A stretch of 64,000 nucleotides of DNA from Tumebacillus permanentifrigoris (GCF_003148565.1 NZ_QGGL01000019.1:22158-86157); one strand, 5' to 3'; shown: positions 50,753 through 60,152, counted from the stretch's first letter. The notes: generated from the letters alone by a model not told the origin. Program-made: numbers and translations.

Positions 50753-51691
50753 TTATATCCTAGTTGTCTGTACGCGATGCACCTGTTCGCTGACTTCTGC
50801 CAGCGTGCAGACTTGCGTGCCGCGTTTTGAAGCGGTGACGGTGCCAGCCGTGGTCGCCCATTGCGCGAGCTCTGCCAGCGGCTTGTTCATCGCCAGTCCA
50901 TGCACGATCGCTGCGACCATCGAATCCCCTGCCCCAACCGTACTCTGCGGCGTGATCGCAAACGGCGTGGTGTGCACGACCTGTTCCTTCGTGATAAAAA
51001 CAGCCCCGTCTCCGCCCATCGAGATCACCACCAGCGAGATCCCCCGTTCGAGCAACTCCTGACCAGCGGCGACGATGTCGGCCATCGCGTCCAGCGGGCG
51101 ACCTGTCAACTGTTGCAACTCGAACAGGTTCGGCTTCACGGCATAAGGACGGGCTTCCAAGCCCTTTTTAAACGCCATGCCGTCCGCATCGAGGATCGTC
51201 CGCACGCCCTTGGCGTTGGCCAATTCGATCAAGGTGCCGTAAATCTCATCTGGCACCCCTTGTGGCAAACTCCCCCCCAACACGAGATAGGAGGCTTCGG
51301 AGAGCAATTCCTCCACTTGCTGACGGAACGCTTCCAGATCCTCCGCTTGCACATCGAACCCGAGTTCATTCAGTTCCGTTGTCACGCGGGCGGACTCGTC
51401 ATAGACTTTGAGGTTGGTGCGGGTTTCCCCTGCGACCTCGACGAAGCGGTGATCGACACGCTGAGCGTCTAGTTGCTTCAACAGGTGGCGACCGATCGTG
51501 CCTGCGATCAAACCGGCAGCGGTCACCTCTACATCAAACCCGCGCAAGACTTTCGCGACGTTGATGCCCTTGCCACCCGGATCGAGGCGAACCTGTTGCA
51601 CGCGGTTCAATCCGCCGACTTCAAAGCTGGGAACTGTTACGGTTTTGTCGAGTGCGGGATTTAAGGTCACCGTAACAACGGTGGGATTCAT
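50753..51691 (-). CDS. fruK: 1-phosphofructokinase
   Basis: PfkB-family sugar kinase converting fructose-1-phosphate to fructose-1,6-bisphosphate. 312 residues with TVTLNPALDKTV at the N-terminus, GGKGINVAKVLRGF near residue 38, and the ATP-site motif TVGAGDSMVAAIVHG near 250 (catalytic Asp). Start overlaps the fruR stop (ATGA). Confidence 0.96.
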   Translation of the reverse strand: MNPTVVTVTLNPALDKTVTVPSFEVGGLNRVQQVRLDPGGKGINVAKVLRGFDVEVTAAGLIAGTIGRHLLKQLDAQRVDHRFVEVAGETRTNLKVYDESARVTTELNELGFDVQAEDLEAFRQQVEELLSEASYLVLGGSLPQGVPDEIYGTLIELANAKGVRTILDADGMAFKKGLEARPYAVKPNLFELQQLTGRPLDAMADIVAAGQELLERGISLVVISMGGDGAVFITKEQVVHTTPFAITPQSTVGAGDSMVAAIVHGLAMNKPLAELAQWATTAGTVTASKRGTQVCTLAEVSEQVHRVQTTRI

Positions 51692-52470
51692 CTCAACACC
51701 TCCTGGGGCTTTTCGATATACGTATCAACCTCGGCGCGTGCAAGTTCGCTGAGAACGCTTTCACACACGCCGGAGTCGGTGATCAATTTGTCGATCTCGG
51801 TGAGGTCCGCAACTTTGGCGAACGTGACATTGCCAAACTTGCTGGAATCGCAGAGCAGGATGACCTCCTCGGCAATCTCGTACATCTTGCGTTTGGTCGC
51901 GGCTTCGATGAGATTGGGCGTGGTTAGGCCATGCTTGACGTGGAGGGCATTGATCCCGACGAACGCTTTGTCGACGCGAACCATCTCCATCGACTGTTCT
52001 GTGATCGGACCGACAAACACCAATGTCTCTCGGCGGAACAGGCCGCCGACCAGCGTGACCTCGATCCCCGGTGCGTTCAACAGCTCTTGCGGGAACACCC
52101 AGGAATTGGTGACGACGGTGAGCTTGTTGAACTTTTTCAAGCGTTTGACCAGCTCATACGTTGTCGTCCCGCCATCGATGAAGATCGTATCGCCCTCCTC
52201 GATCATCTGCAGCGCACGTTCGGCGATCGCTTCCTTCTCCCGGTGGTACGCATCTTCCTTTTCCCCGAAGGTCGGTTCATGGTTGACGACTTTGAGCGAG
52301 ACCGCGCCGCCATGCGTCCGTCTGAGCAGTTTGGCTTCCTCCAGCTCCTGCAAGTCGCGCCGGACCGTCGATTCGGAAACTCCAAACTGCGCGGAGATCT
52401 CCTGCACGGTCACGCGTGCGTGCTGGGTCACGAATTCCAAGATTTTTGCTTTGCGTTCTTCTCCAAACAT
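51688..52470 (-). CDS. fruR: DeoR-family transcriptional regulator of the fru operon
   Basis: 260 residues: N-terminal helix-turn-helix (VTVQEISAQFGVSESTVRRDLQELEEAKLLRRTHGGAV, the DeoR signature) and a C-terminal sugar-phosphate sensor domain (TIFIDGGTTTYEL, ALHVKHGLTTPN). First gene of the fru operon, so autoregulated. The likely effector is fructose-1-phosphate, by analogy with FruR of other Gram-positives. ATG at 52470 behind GGAGG. Confidence 0.93.
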   Translation of the reverse strand: MFGEERKAKILEFVTQHARVTVQEISAQFGVSESTVRRDLQELEEAKLLRRTHGGAVSLKVVNHEPTFGEKEDAYHREKEAIAERALQMIEEGDTIFIDGGTTTYELVKRLKKFNKLTVVTNSWVFPQELLNAPGIEVTLVGGLFRRETLVFVGPITEQSMEMVRVDKAFVGINALHVKHGLTTPNLIEAATKRKMYEIAEEVILLCDSSKFGNVTFAKVADLTEIDKLITDSGVCESVLSELARAEVDTYIEKPQEVLR

Positions 52471-52483
52471 GGAGGAAACCTCC

Positions 52484-52540
52484 TGTGATCACTTTTTGAT
52501 CATTCGTGATTATTTGTGACTATATCTGATTGATTTTGAT
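52484..52540 (-). promoter_or_regulatory. Probable FruR operator: phased TCA repeats
   Basis: On the minus strand TCA triplets, mostly preceded by A or G, recur at steps of 10, 10, 10, 10 and 11 bp (six copies, plus one off-phase) directly downstream of the -10 box and up to the ribosome site. Direct repeats with helical phasing are typical of DeoR-family operators. Confidence 0.65.
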
Positions 52541-52567
52541 TATATTCGAAGGATTGCGTTTTCGCAA
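52539..52567 (-). promoter_or_regulatory. Sigma-A promoter of the fru operon
   Basis: TTGCGA (52562-52567) and TATAAT (52539-52544) on the minus strand with a 17-nt spacer. Confidence 0.75.
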
Positions 52568-52575
52568 GCGCAATT

Positions 52576-52612
52576 AAAAAAAGCTCCTCCCTGAGCAGGG
52601 AGGAGCTTTTTA
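52576..52612 (-). terminator. Terminator of the purine permease gene
   Basis: AAGCTCCTCCCT/AGGGAGGAGCTT stem with A and T runs on either side, directly after the permease stop. Confidence 0.9.
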
Positions 52613-52613
52613 C

Positions 52614-53903
52614 CTAGACACCGATCGCGTTCAACACGAGGTTCACGAGGAACAACCCTGCGATCACGACGACTGGCAAGCGGATCTCGCGAGCACGCCC
52701 GAGGGCAAGCTTCAAGATCGGGTAGGCGATGAAACCAAACGCGATGCCATCGGCGATGCTGTACGTCAGCGGAATCAGCACGAGGATCAGAAACGCCGGG
52801 AAGCCTTCGCTGATGTCCTGAAACTGGATGTTCTGCACATTCTGGATCATCAGTCCACCGATCACGATCAAAACGGGCGCAATCGCGCAACTCGGAATGA
52901 GCTGGATGAACGGCAGGAAGCACAACGACAGCAGGAACAGTCCGCCCGCGGTGATCGCGGTGAGGCCTGTTTTGCCCCCAGCGGCAAGTCCTGCGGCGTT
53001 CTCAACCGTGGTGACAGTTGGAGAGGTGCCGAAGAACCCAGACGAGATGACGGAGATCGCGTTGGCCCGGAACGAGCGCGTAAACTTGTGTTCCGGGACG
53101 AACCCGTGGAGCAGTCCCATGTTCTCAAACACGAGAATCATCGTCAGCGAGAACGTCGCCATCCAGAACGAGAGCGACGAGACCTTGCCAAACGACAGCG
53201 CCCCGATCACCGCGACCCCGTCGAAAATCGACGCGGAAGACTGCGCGGTCGACCCGGTATGCACCAGACCAAACATCGCGGCCAAGCCTGTGCCTGCGAG
53301 GATCGAGATCAGAAACGCCCCTTTGACTTGGCGCATGAACAGCACCAGCGTCACCAGCAACGTCAGGATCGTCACCAACGCCTGCGGGCTTTTCAGATCA
53401 CCCATCGTGACGAACGTCGTCGGACTGGCGGCGACGAGGCCGCCTTTTTGCAGACCGATAAAAGTCAGCAGCAAGCCGATGCCGACCGTGATCGCTTCCG
53501 TAATCGACTGCGGGATCGCCTCCGACAACCAGCCCGCCAACCGGGTGAATGCCGTGACTGCAAACAGCACGCCGGACAGAAACACCGCAGCGAGACCCTC
53601 CTGCCACGAGAGGCCCATCGATTGAACGATGGTGTACGTGAAAAACGCATTGACCCCCATGCCGGGCACGAGCATCAAGGGTGCATTGGCATACAGCCCC
53701 ATCACCAAGCACCCAAAACACGCAGTCAACACCGTCGCCAACACGCCTCCCGCCACTGGAATCCCAGCATCAGCGAGAATCGCGGAATTCACCGCCACGA
53801 TATACACAATGGTGAAAAACGACGTCATGCCTGCCATCACTTCGGTTTTCAACGTTGTCCCATGCTCATGCAAGCCAAACAACCGTTGAAGCAAGTTCAG
53901 CAA
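52614..53903 (-). CDS. NCS2-family purine permease (AzgA/PbuG-like)
   Basis: 429-residue membrane transporter with about twelve helices. TEVMAGMTSFFTIVYIVAVNSAIL at the N-terminus, PGMGVNAFFTYTIV near residue 80, and the SPTVTTVENAAGLAAGGKTGLTA block near 290 are typical of the AzgA-like hypoxanthine/guanine/adenine branch. No purine riboswitch was found in its leader. A TTTACC-17-TAGAAT promoter lies upstream. Exact purine preference unknown. Confidence 0.92.
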   Translation of the reverse strand: MLNLLQRLFGLHEHGTTLKTEVMAGMTSFFTIVYIVAVNSAILADAGIPVAGGVLATVLTACFGCLVMGLYANAPLMLVPGMGVNAFFTYTIVQSMGLSWQEGLAAVFLSGVLFAVTAFTRLAGWLSEAIPQSITEAITVGIGLLLTFIGLQKGGLVAASPTTFVTMGDLKSPQALVTILTLLVTLVLFMRQVKGAFLISILAGTGLAAMFGLVHTGSTAQSSASIFDGVAVIGALSFGKVSSLSFWMATFSLTMILVFENMGLLHGFVPEHKFTRSFRANAISVISSGFFGTSPTVTTVENAAGLAAGGKTGLTAITAGGLFLLSLCFLPFIQLIPSCAIAPVLIVIGGLMIQNVQNIQFQDISEGFPAFLILVLIPLTYSIADGIAFGFIAYPILKLALGRAREIRLPVVVIAGLFLVNLVLNAIGV

Positions 53904-53971
53904 GATATTCGACTCCTAGTAAAATAACCCTCAACCCACCCGTGCAATCCGTTCAAAGATTCACAGAGTCA

Positions 53972-54000
53972 ATTCTAGCACAGTCTATCAGGCAGGTAAA
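53972..54000 (-). promoter_or_regulatory. Promoter of the purine permease gene
   Basis: TTTACC (53995-54000) and TAGAAT (53972-53977) on the minus strand, 17-nt spacer. Confidence 0.55.
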
Positions 54001-54034
54001 CAAACGCGCTGTGATTCGAACCCATCAAAACGGC

Positions 54035-55798
54035 TTAAAAAAGTTCGCGGAAGGTGTTTTTCTTCTCGACTAGATTTCTTTCCAATTTGAGCAGACGGTT
54101 CGTTCCGTTGTAAAAATACGCCGATTCGATGGTCGGTTGCAAGACGATCGTATCAAACCCTACTGGTTTGCCTTGCGCATCCGCTTCTAACTGAATCCGC
54201 ACCGTATGAGGTCCTGCTGCCAGTTGGATGCGGTCCGTCAACTTGACCTGTGTCAGATACTCTTGATCAGACGAGCGGAGATCCTGCACGGTACCAACCA
54301 CCACTCCGTCCACAAGCACTTTGACTTTGGCTTTTGCGGCAGACTGGTTCGGCTTGACGAGCGCCGAGTAGAGCAGATAGTCCCCCTCTTGGTTGACAAA
54401 GATCGTCTTTTGGATGGCGTCTCCATTTTGAAGCGACATCAACCCACCGCTGTAGAGCGCATCGCCCGTCCAGGCGTCTTTGGGTTGCATGAGCGTGGGG
54501 TGTCCAACGACCGCTTCAAATCCCTCCGCTTCGTAGGTGACAGGCACTTGTCTGTTGAAAGTTTTCGCATAGAGATAATTCGTTGAAAGTTCCACGCGGT
54601 TCACGGCCTGCAACGCCATCAACGCTTCAATCGTCGATTCCGCACCCGAATTGACGTTGACTTTGCGCGTATCCCCGTTCAATCCGTCATATCCCATGCC
54701 CGTGCTGGGTTCATACATGTTGAAGTTCGCATCATTGTTGCCCGTGAACCATGAGGCTGCCAAGCCCGCACTCTTTGCATAGATCGGGTCTTGTGTCGCT
54801 GTGTATACCTCCAGGAACCCTTGCGTCAACATGTTGACACCATAGGCGATCTGTTCGTTTTTGTTGGGTGTTGGCGCCATCTCCTTGATCATACCGGTCA
54901 CGAGCAGATGCGAAAACAATTGATCCGCTTCCTGTTTGGCAGATTGAATCCAGTTCTGATTCCCAAGAACACGTCCCGCCTTGGCCAACGCGAAGGTCTG
55001 ACCACTCCCCCATGCATGCCACAGCGTGGCAGAGCCTGTCCAATCGAGATGCGCCCCATACGGATACTGGTCATAGTCCCCATACTGAAACTCAGACAGC
55101 GCACGGCCCAGCTTCTGCATGGAATCCCGTACCTCCTCGCGCGGTTGAATCTGATAAAACTCTGCAAGTCCCAACAGGGCGTTGGACATCGCATCTGTCC
55201 CTTCGACCCAAGCCGGCACCTTTTTACCATGCAGGTCCTGATACTGACCGTACTTCGAGTTCACCGTCCGCTGAAGCGCTTGGTTGGCCAGCAGAAAATG
55301 CTGTTGTAGTTTGCTCGCGTACTCCGGGTCCGTATCGCTCAACACGCGCGCTCCTAGACCTAACGACCACATGCCGCGTGCCGCCCACCAACTAAACGAT
55401 TTCTTGCTGGTCGATCCGGTCGTGTTGATCGACAGGTCTCGATTCACAAAGTTGTAAAACTCACCGTCCTCGGCTTGCATGTGCATGACAAAGTTAAGCG
55501 CTTTCTTCGCGGACTTCAAGGAGCGAATGTCACGCGTCTGCTCGTACTGATTCAGGTAGACCACGGCAGCCCGCGCCACATCATCCACACAGGCAACGCC
55601 TTCTCCAGATGCATCGACCCATTTGTAATCGGGATACTCCGAATAGACATGGGTGAGGAGCATGTCGGTGCCACCAACAGTGACGTCTTCGTTGAGGTCG
55701 TTGAGGTGTTTCATGTTGATGGGGATGCCAGAAGCTGCCGCAGGTGTTGCCCATGTGGCAAGCAAGGCTGCTGCTACAAAAGCTCCGATCATTTTCAT
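54035..55798 (-). CDS. Secreted glycoside-hydrolase-like protein with C-terminal carbohydrate-binding-like domain
   Basis: 587 residues from the ATG at 55798 behind AGGAGG. Signal peptide (about 1-22, ending PAAAS). The central 420 residues are helix-rich with repeated aromatic and acidic loops (VACVDDVARAAVVYLNQYE, SWWAARGMWSLGLGARV, VEGTDAMSNALLGLAE, YGAHLDWTGS), suggesting an alpha/alpha-toroid glycosidase or lyase. The last 150 residues start YEAEGFEAVVGHP and end with a jelly-roll-like ATV...VRIQLE pattern, typical of CBM35/CBM6-like modules. The enzyme family and substrate are not recognised. Confidence 0.75.
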   Translation of the reverse strand: MKMIGAFVAAALLATWATPAAASGIPINMKHLNDLNEDVTVGGTDMLLTHVYSEYPDYKWVDASGEGVACVDDVARAAVVYLNQYEQTRDIRSLKSAKKALNFVMHMQAEDGEFYNFVNRDLSINTTGSTSKKSFSWWAARGMWSLGLGARVLSDTDPEYASKLQQHFLLANQALQRTVNSKYGQYQDLHGKKVPAWVEGTDAMSNALLGLAEFYQIQPREEVRDSMQKLGRALSEFQYGDYDQYPYGAHLDWTGSATLWHAWGSGQTFALAKAGRVLGNQNWIQSAKQEADQLFSHLLVTGMIKEMAPTPNKNEQIAYGVNMLTQGFLEVYTATQDPIYAKSAGLAASWFTGNNDANFNMYEPSTGMGYDGLNGDTRKVNVNSGAESTIEALMALQAVNRVELSTNYLYAKTFNRQVPVTYEAEGFEAVVGHPTLMQPKDAWTGDALYSGGLMSLQNGDAIQKTIFVNQEGDYLLYSALVKPNQSAAKAKVKVLVDGVVVGTVQDLRSSDQEYLTQVKLTDRIQLAAGPHTVRIQLEADAQGKPVGFDTIVLQPTIESAYFYNGTNRLLKLERNLVEKKNTFRELF

Positions 55799-55863
55799 CT
55801 TTATTCCTCCTAACAATTTTAACGTCATTATTTAATTTATCACAATTTTCATGATTATTGAAC

Positions 55864-55902
55864 AAAAAAAAACCTCTGACCCGATTGGACAGAGGTTTTT
55901 TT
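55864..55902 (-). terminator. Terminator downstream of ylbJ
   Basis: AACCTCTG/CAGAGGTT stem with a run of nine T on the minus strand and T7 on the plus strand. Confidence 0.85.
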
Positions 55903-55965
55903 CCGACACTGATTCCCCCGCATGGATGGCGTGGATTTAGCTCCCCTGCTCAAGCAGGGCTTCCT

Positions 55966-57180
55966 TTAACGATGAGACAGATATCGAACAAGCTTCACGA
56001 ACATGAAAAAACCTAGCAGGGTCGCCGCCATCAGTGTCAAATTCCCTACCAATAATGTCGTCCACCCGTACTGCTCCGTCGCGTTGGGCGTGGAAGTAAA
56101 TACCGTAACGGTGCTTTTCAACCAAGCCAACTGCCCCTGCATCGGCTCCCAGATGAAGAAAGCGATGACTCCGGCCAACAGCGCATGGACGATCTTGTAG
56201 AGAAAGTACGGCTTGTAGCGAATGTCTGTGCTGGAGATGATGCTCGCCACCTGCGTATGGACGGAGATCCCGCCCCATGCAACCAGCGCAGACGCGACGA
56301 CGATCTTGGACTTCATATCCGGGCCGACCGCATCAGAAACGCTCCGCATGCTCTGCGTCACTTCCAAGAACCCGACAACCAGCGAATGCGCCAACTGTTC
56401 TGGAAATTGCAACGCCGACAATAGCCACGCTAGAGGTGGCACCAGCACTTCGGAGATCACGCCGGTAGAAGCAAACTTGATGATCACAGAAAAAACCACC
56501 ATGAACGCCCCGATCCCAAACAACGTCTGAAACGCATTGTTCACCGCATCGCTCAGAATCTCCATCAGACGGCGCCTTTCATCGATCTGCGCTTGCGACA
56601 TGCGACGGATCGCCCGAAGGAACAGCGACCCTTTTTGATCCTCGCCGGTCTTTGAACTAGCTCCCTTGCGGTCGTGAAAACGCAACAGCAGCCCGAGCAG
56701 GATTGCCGCCGTGAAATTGGCACCGGCGATCACGACCCCTAGTGACGCATCGTGGAAGATCCCTACGGAGATCGCCACGAGAATAAACATCGGGTCGGCG
56801 GTGCTGGCAAAGCAGAGCAGCCGTTCGCCTTCCGAGCGGGTCACCAGCTTCTGTGCACGCAACAGTGCCGCCAAACGAGCACCTACTGGGTAACTGGAGA
56901 TAAAGCCCATCGCCACCGCGAATCCACCCGACCCCGGCACGCGAAACAGCGGTCGCATGATCGGTTCCAGCAACACGCCGAGAAAATGCACAATGCCCAG
57001 CCCCACCATCAACTCTGACAGCACGAGGACTGGAAAAACAGCAGGAAACACGATCTCCAGCCAGATCTTCAACCCTTGCACGGAGGATTCATACACCAGT
57101 TGCAAGTTGCCAAACATGAACCCTGCCAGAACCATCATAAGTACAGCCAACATACTGGTTCGAATCAGAGCAATCCTCAT
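55966..57180 (-). CDS. ylbJ: YlbJ-like sporulation integral membrane protein
   Basis: 404-residue polytopic membrane protein with nucleoside-recognition (Gate) domains, matching the YlbJ/SpoVAF-type sporulation proteins of endospore formers. Typical blocks: FPAVFPVLVLSELMVGLGIVHFLG, GFISSYPVGARLAA, ASTADPMFILVAISVG, and WGGISVHTQVASII. ATG at 57180 with GGAGG 5 nt upstream, preferred to the start 10 codons earlier. In B. subtilis ylbJ is needed for normal spores and is transcribed in the mother cell. It supports a spore-forming host. Confidence 0.88.
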   Translation of the reverse strand: MRIALIRTSMLAVLMMVLAGFMFGNLQLVYESSVQGLKIWLEIVFPAVFPVLVLSELMVGLGIVHFLGVLLEPIMRPLFRVPGSGGFAVAMGFISSYPVGARLAALLRAQKLVTRSEGERLLCFASTADPMFILVAISVGIFHDASLGVVIAGANFTAAILLGLLLRFHDRKGASSKTGEDQKGSLFLRAIRRMSQAQIDERRRLMEILSDAVNNAFQTLFGIGAFMVVFSVIIKFASTGVISEVLVPPLAWLLSALQFPEQLAHSLVVGFLEVTQSMRSVSDAVGPDMKSKIVVASALVAWGGISVHTQVASIISSTDIRYKPYFLYKIVHALLAGVIAFFIWEPMQGQLAWLKSTVTVFTSTPNATEQYGWTTLLVGNLTLMAATLLGFFMFVKLVRYLSHR

Positions 57181-57268
57181 CTCAACCTCCATGAATCCGC
57201 ACTCGATCATTCATTTGTATGCGGACAAGAGATGGGGATAGAACAAGCCATTCATATAGAAGAAACGG

Positions 57269-57416
57269 CTAAAACACATAGCAGGTGATCGGGAAATCCG
57301 CCTCGATATCGCGGCGAGTTTGCTTGATCACCTCTTGCATCGCGGCAGACACATTTGCAATATCTAGCTCTTGGTGGTAGAAGACGTAGAGTGCGATGCG
57401 GATTTGGAGTGAGCAT
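57269..57416 (-). pseudogene. Small gene with apparent frameshift at its 5' end
   Basis: A 45-codon stretch on the minus strand (QIRIALYVFYHQELDIANVS... to DFPITCYVF and a TAG) looks protein-like but has no start in frame. An ATG at 57416 with GGAG 8 nt upstream is one base out of register: MLTP then shifts. Removing one base, or adding two, near the CCAAATCC run would give MLTP plus IRIALYVF. Another reading places an ATG GAG AAT TGA upstream. Either a decayed gene or a sequence error. The family is unknown. Confidence 0.4.
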
Positions 57417-57450
57417 TTTCAATTCTCCATTCCCCATGAAACCCGTCGGC

Positions 57451-57490
57451 AAAAAAAGCGTCAGACCTCTACTAGGTCTGACGCTTTTTC
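57451..57490 (-). terminator. Terminator of the lipase gene
   Basis: AAAAGCGTCAGACC/GGTCTGACGCTTTTT. The same GCGTCAGACC core recurs in the hairpin at 61458. Confidence 0.9.
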
Positions 57491-57503
57491 CACGTCCGGT
57501 GGA

Positions 57504-58760
57504 TTACTTCAACGGCAAGGCTCCCACTTGGTCGGCCAGATTGCGGTACCACCCGCGCATATCTGGTAGACCGATGCCTACGACAGCTCCGTGGTCATAC
57601 GACAAGGTCCCCATGTAATTCCACTTCCCAATCTGCGGAGTTCCGTTGTACGTGACGATCGAGTCTGTGGACCCCTGCTTTGGCCCGTTCATCGAGATCG
57701 TGTTGACGACCCCGTCGTTTTGGTACCAAGCAGACGTGATCGGAACATGGCCCGTCTCATTGCGCGTGTAAGCCCCCATGAAGAAGGCATTCGGCGCAAG
57801 GAACGCGTTCATCGTGATCGATGGGTCCTGATGACCCGTGAAGATATTGTAGAACGTATTTTGCGTGCCCCACGAGAAATAGTAGACGTCCGGTTGGGCT
57901 TTGACCCAAGAGTTCAGTTCCTTCGCGCCATCCGGCCCGAGATCCCATTCCGCCGTGTCATGCGTGCTGCGCCAGATCGGGCTGTTGTACACGCGGTCCG
58001 AGTAGGATGAGAACGATTCGCCAGCATAGCGTTTCAGCCCGAATTGATCAAGCTTGAAGTCGTACACCGTTTCTCCGATCAGACCGCCGAGCGATGCGGC
58101 CATGCCGATGATCTGCTGGGCATGCGGCACGATGCCTTCCACCGCATTTTCCAGCGTCGTGCCATCGTGCGGAGTCGCAATCGAAGTGGCGCTGAGCACC
58201 CACGATTTTTTGCTGCCATTAAACAGCGGAGACAGTTGCGCCGCTGGTGTGTAAGCGATTTCATCGGGGCTGCCATTTTCCAAGAGCTGGATCAGCGTCC
58301 GAATCGTTTGCCCACCCATGCTGTGCCCGATCAGATTCACTTTGTTTACTTTGCCCGTGGTCGGGTTCACTTGACCCCATTGCGGATAGTATCCCGGGTA
58401 CGTGCGACCGTAGCGTTGGACGCCATACTTTTTGGCATGGGCTTCCCCATAGTCGACCGTGCCGCCCTTGATCTCCGCGTACAACTCACAAGCTCGTTCC
58501 CAGTTGCTTGAGAGCGGTCCAACGGCTGCGGTGTAGGTTTCGTATTGATAATTGCGCAGATCCTGCTGGATGTCGGTTAGCCCGCCCCAGTATTTGTAGC
58601 CCAACATCTCGTCCCGTCCCCAGCCAGAAAATCCATGCACGAGCACGATCGGGGCGAAGTTCTGCCGAGCTGCAGACGCCGCCTGAGCAGGTTCGGCAAG
58701 AGACAGACTACCCGCCACCATCGATAGTAATGTAAACGCTAACACACTTGCTTTTTTCAT
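57504..58760 (-). CDS. Secreted lipase (Bacillus/Geobacillus I.5-like)
   Basis: 418 residues from the ATG at 58760 behind GGGAGG. Signal peptide (1-28, ending AQAAS). APIVLVHGFSGWGRDE (oxyanion region) begins near residue 36, and the nucleophile elbow GHSMGG is near 145. The acid (AEWDLGPDGA) and the His region (DHGAVVGIG) lie near 295 and 390. This matches the large thermophilic lipase family I.5, which has a zinc site; exact zinc ligands were not traced. Confidence 0.93.
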   Translation of the reverse strand: MKKASVLAFTLLSMVAGSLSLAEPAQAASAARQNFAPIVLVHGFSGWGRDEMLGYKYWGGLTDIQQDLRNYQYETYTAAVGPLSSNWERACELYAEIKGGTVDYGEAHAKKYGVQRYGRTYPGYYPQWGQVNPTTGKVNKVNLIGHSMGGQTIRTLIQLLENGSPDEIAYTPAAQLSPLFNGSKKSWVLSATSIATPHDGTTLENAVEGIVPHAQQIIGMAASLGGLIGETVYDFKLDQFGLKRYAGESFSSYSDRVYNSPIWRSTHDTAEWDLGPDGAKELNSWVKAQPDVYYFSWGTQNTFYNIFTGHQDPSITMNAFLAPNAFFMGAYTRNETGHVPITSAWYQNDGVVNTISMNGPKQGSTDSIVTYNGTPQIGKWNYMGTLSYDHGAVVGIGLPDMRGWYRNLADQVGALPLK

Positions 58761-58931
58761 ATCCTCATACCTCCCATTTTTCACGCTTCGTGATTTTATT
58801 ATAATATTCCGTTTATTTTTTGGCAAATTATAAATTTATTAATTCACTTCAAAGATACAGATGAATTTTCAGAAAAATAAAAACGCGCCTATCCTGGCGC
58901 GTTGCGACAAAGCAGTCCCGACGAGCGGGTA

Positions 58932-60119
58932 TCAAGTTTCAAAAACGGTTGTGCGGTTTTTCCCTCTGCTTTTCGAGAGATACATCGCATGATCCGCGGT
59001 CTGCTTCAACTGATCCCCCGTCTGGGCATGCTCTGGATACACGGAGATCCCGACACTAACGGAAATGTCTACAACGTGATCATCATGTAAAATGGGATTG
59101 CTTCGCAGGTACGCTCGAATTTCCTCAACGATCTGTTCGACCTCAGCTACCGTTCGATCCGGAACCAAGACCATAAATTCGTCACCGGCGTATCGATACG
59201 ATTGTTGGTTGTTCGAAGTACACGCTTGCAAGGCCGTCGCAATTCGTTGGATCAACGCATCCCCGATGTGGTGTCCATAAGCATCGTTGGCCTGCTTTAA
59301 GTTGTCTGAATCAATCATGAGCAACGTCACGCGCTCCGTGCGCTCACACCGCAACATCTCTGCGAGGTCTTGGTGGAAGGCCCGATAGTTTTTCAGTTTC
59401 GTCAGATCATCGTGCAAGGATTGCCGCCGGATCTGATCATATAATCGCGCATTTTCAATGGCGTTCGCAACTTGCATCCCGATGATTTGCAACAGTTCTT
59501 CGTGCTCGTTCCGGTAGGCAAACTCTCGGTAACATTGTGCCGAGATCACCCCGATCACTTGATCATCGAACAACATCGGGACAAAAATGGCCGTGCCTGT
59601 ATCTTCTTCGGGATTCCCCCTAAATTCATCGGTGGAAGCCAGAAGTTCGCTCTTGGTCTGGATATGGATTGTGCGGCGGGACTCGATGACCTGCGAGACA
59701 TTGCCGACTCCGTATTCGAGTTCATCGATCGGATATCTGATCCCGTCATCAATCATGAAAGGAAATTGAATTTTTTCACATTTCTTCTGATAGATGGCGA
59801 TAAAAAACGCTTCTGACGGCATGACACGAGACACCAACTCGAAAGCCTTGGTGTAGATTTTTTCGAGATCAAATTCTGAAGTGAAAATCCGGCCCAATTC
59901 AAGCAAGATCTTCAAGTGTTCGGTGATCCATGATTGACTTTCGATCACCTCACGAACTTGGCTCAGTTCGGCTACAAGTTCCTCGTGTTTGGCTTTCTCC
60001 AACTGACTGGTAAACGGCAAGTCGGTCCCTTCCGGCACCGCTTGGTCCATCTGAAGTAGGGATCGGTAGAGGTCAATAAAAGGAAGGATCCGATCTTCAT
60101 CAGGGTTCGGATTGTTCAT
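58932..60119 (-). CDS. GAF-GGDEF diguanylate cyclase
   Basis: 395 residues from the ATG at 60119 behind AAGGAG. N-terminal helical region with coiled-coil, a GAF domain (about 80-225: LKILLELGRIFTSEFDLEKIY, GTAIFVPMLFDDQVIGVISAQ), then a GGDEF domain. The active-site motif is AGDEF at 311-315, a variant found in working cyclases, with DSDNLKQANDAYGHHIGD conserved. No RxxD inhibition site precedes it, so it may lack product feedback. Located 92 nt downstream of cheY. Confidence 0.9.
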   Translation of the reverse strand: MNNPNPDEDRILPFIDLYRSLLQMDQAVPEGTDLPFTSQLEKAKHEELVAELSQVREVIESQSWITEHLKILLELGRIFTSEFDLEKIYTKAFELVSRVMPSEAFFIAIYQKKCEKIQFPFMIDDGIRYPIDELEYGVGNVSQVIESRRTIHIQTKSELLASTDEFRGNPEEDTGTAIFVPMLFDDQVIGVISAQCYREFAYRNEHEELLQIIGMQVANAIENARLYDQIRRQSLHDDLTKLKNYRAFHQDLAEMLRCERTERVTLLMIDSDNLKQANDAYGHHIGDALIQRIATALQACTSNNQQSYRYAGDEFMVLVPDRTVAEVEQIVEEIRAYLRSNPILHDDHVVDISVSVGISVYPEHAQTGDQLKQTADHAMYLSKSRGKNRTTVFET

Positions 60120-60152
60120 CGAGTGCTCCTTTTCTGCCGGAGAGAGATAAAG

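Noticed and set aside
53904..54034. Purine riboswitch before the permease
   Set aside because: The conserved purine aptamer core was not found in the leader; only a promoter is visible.
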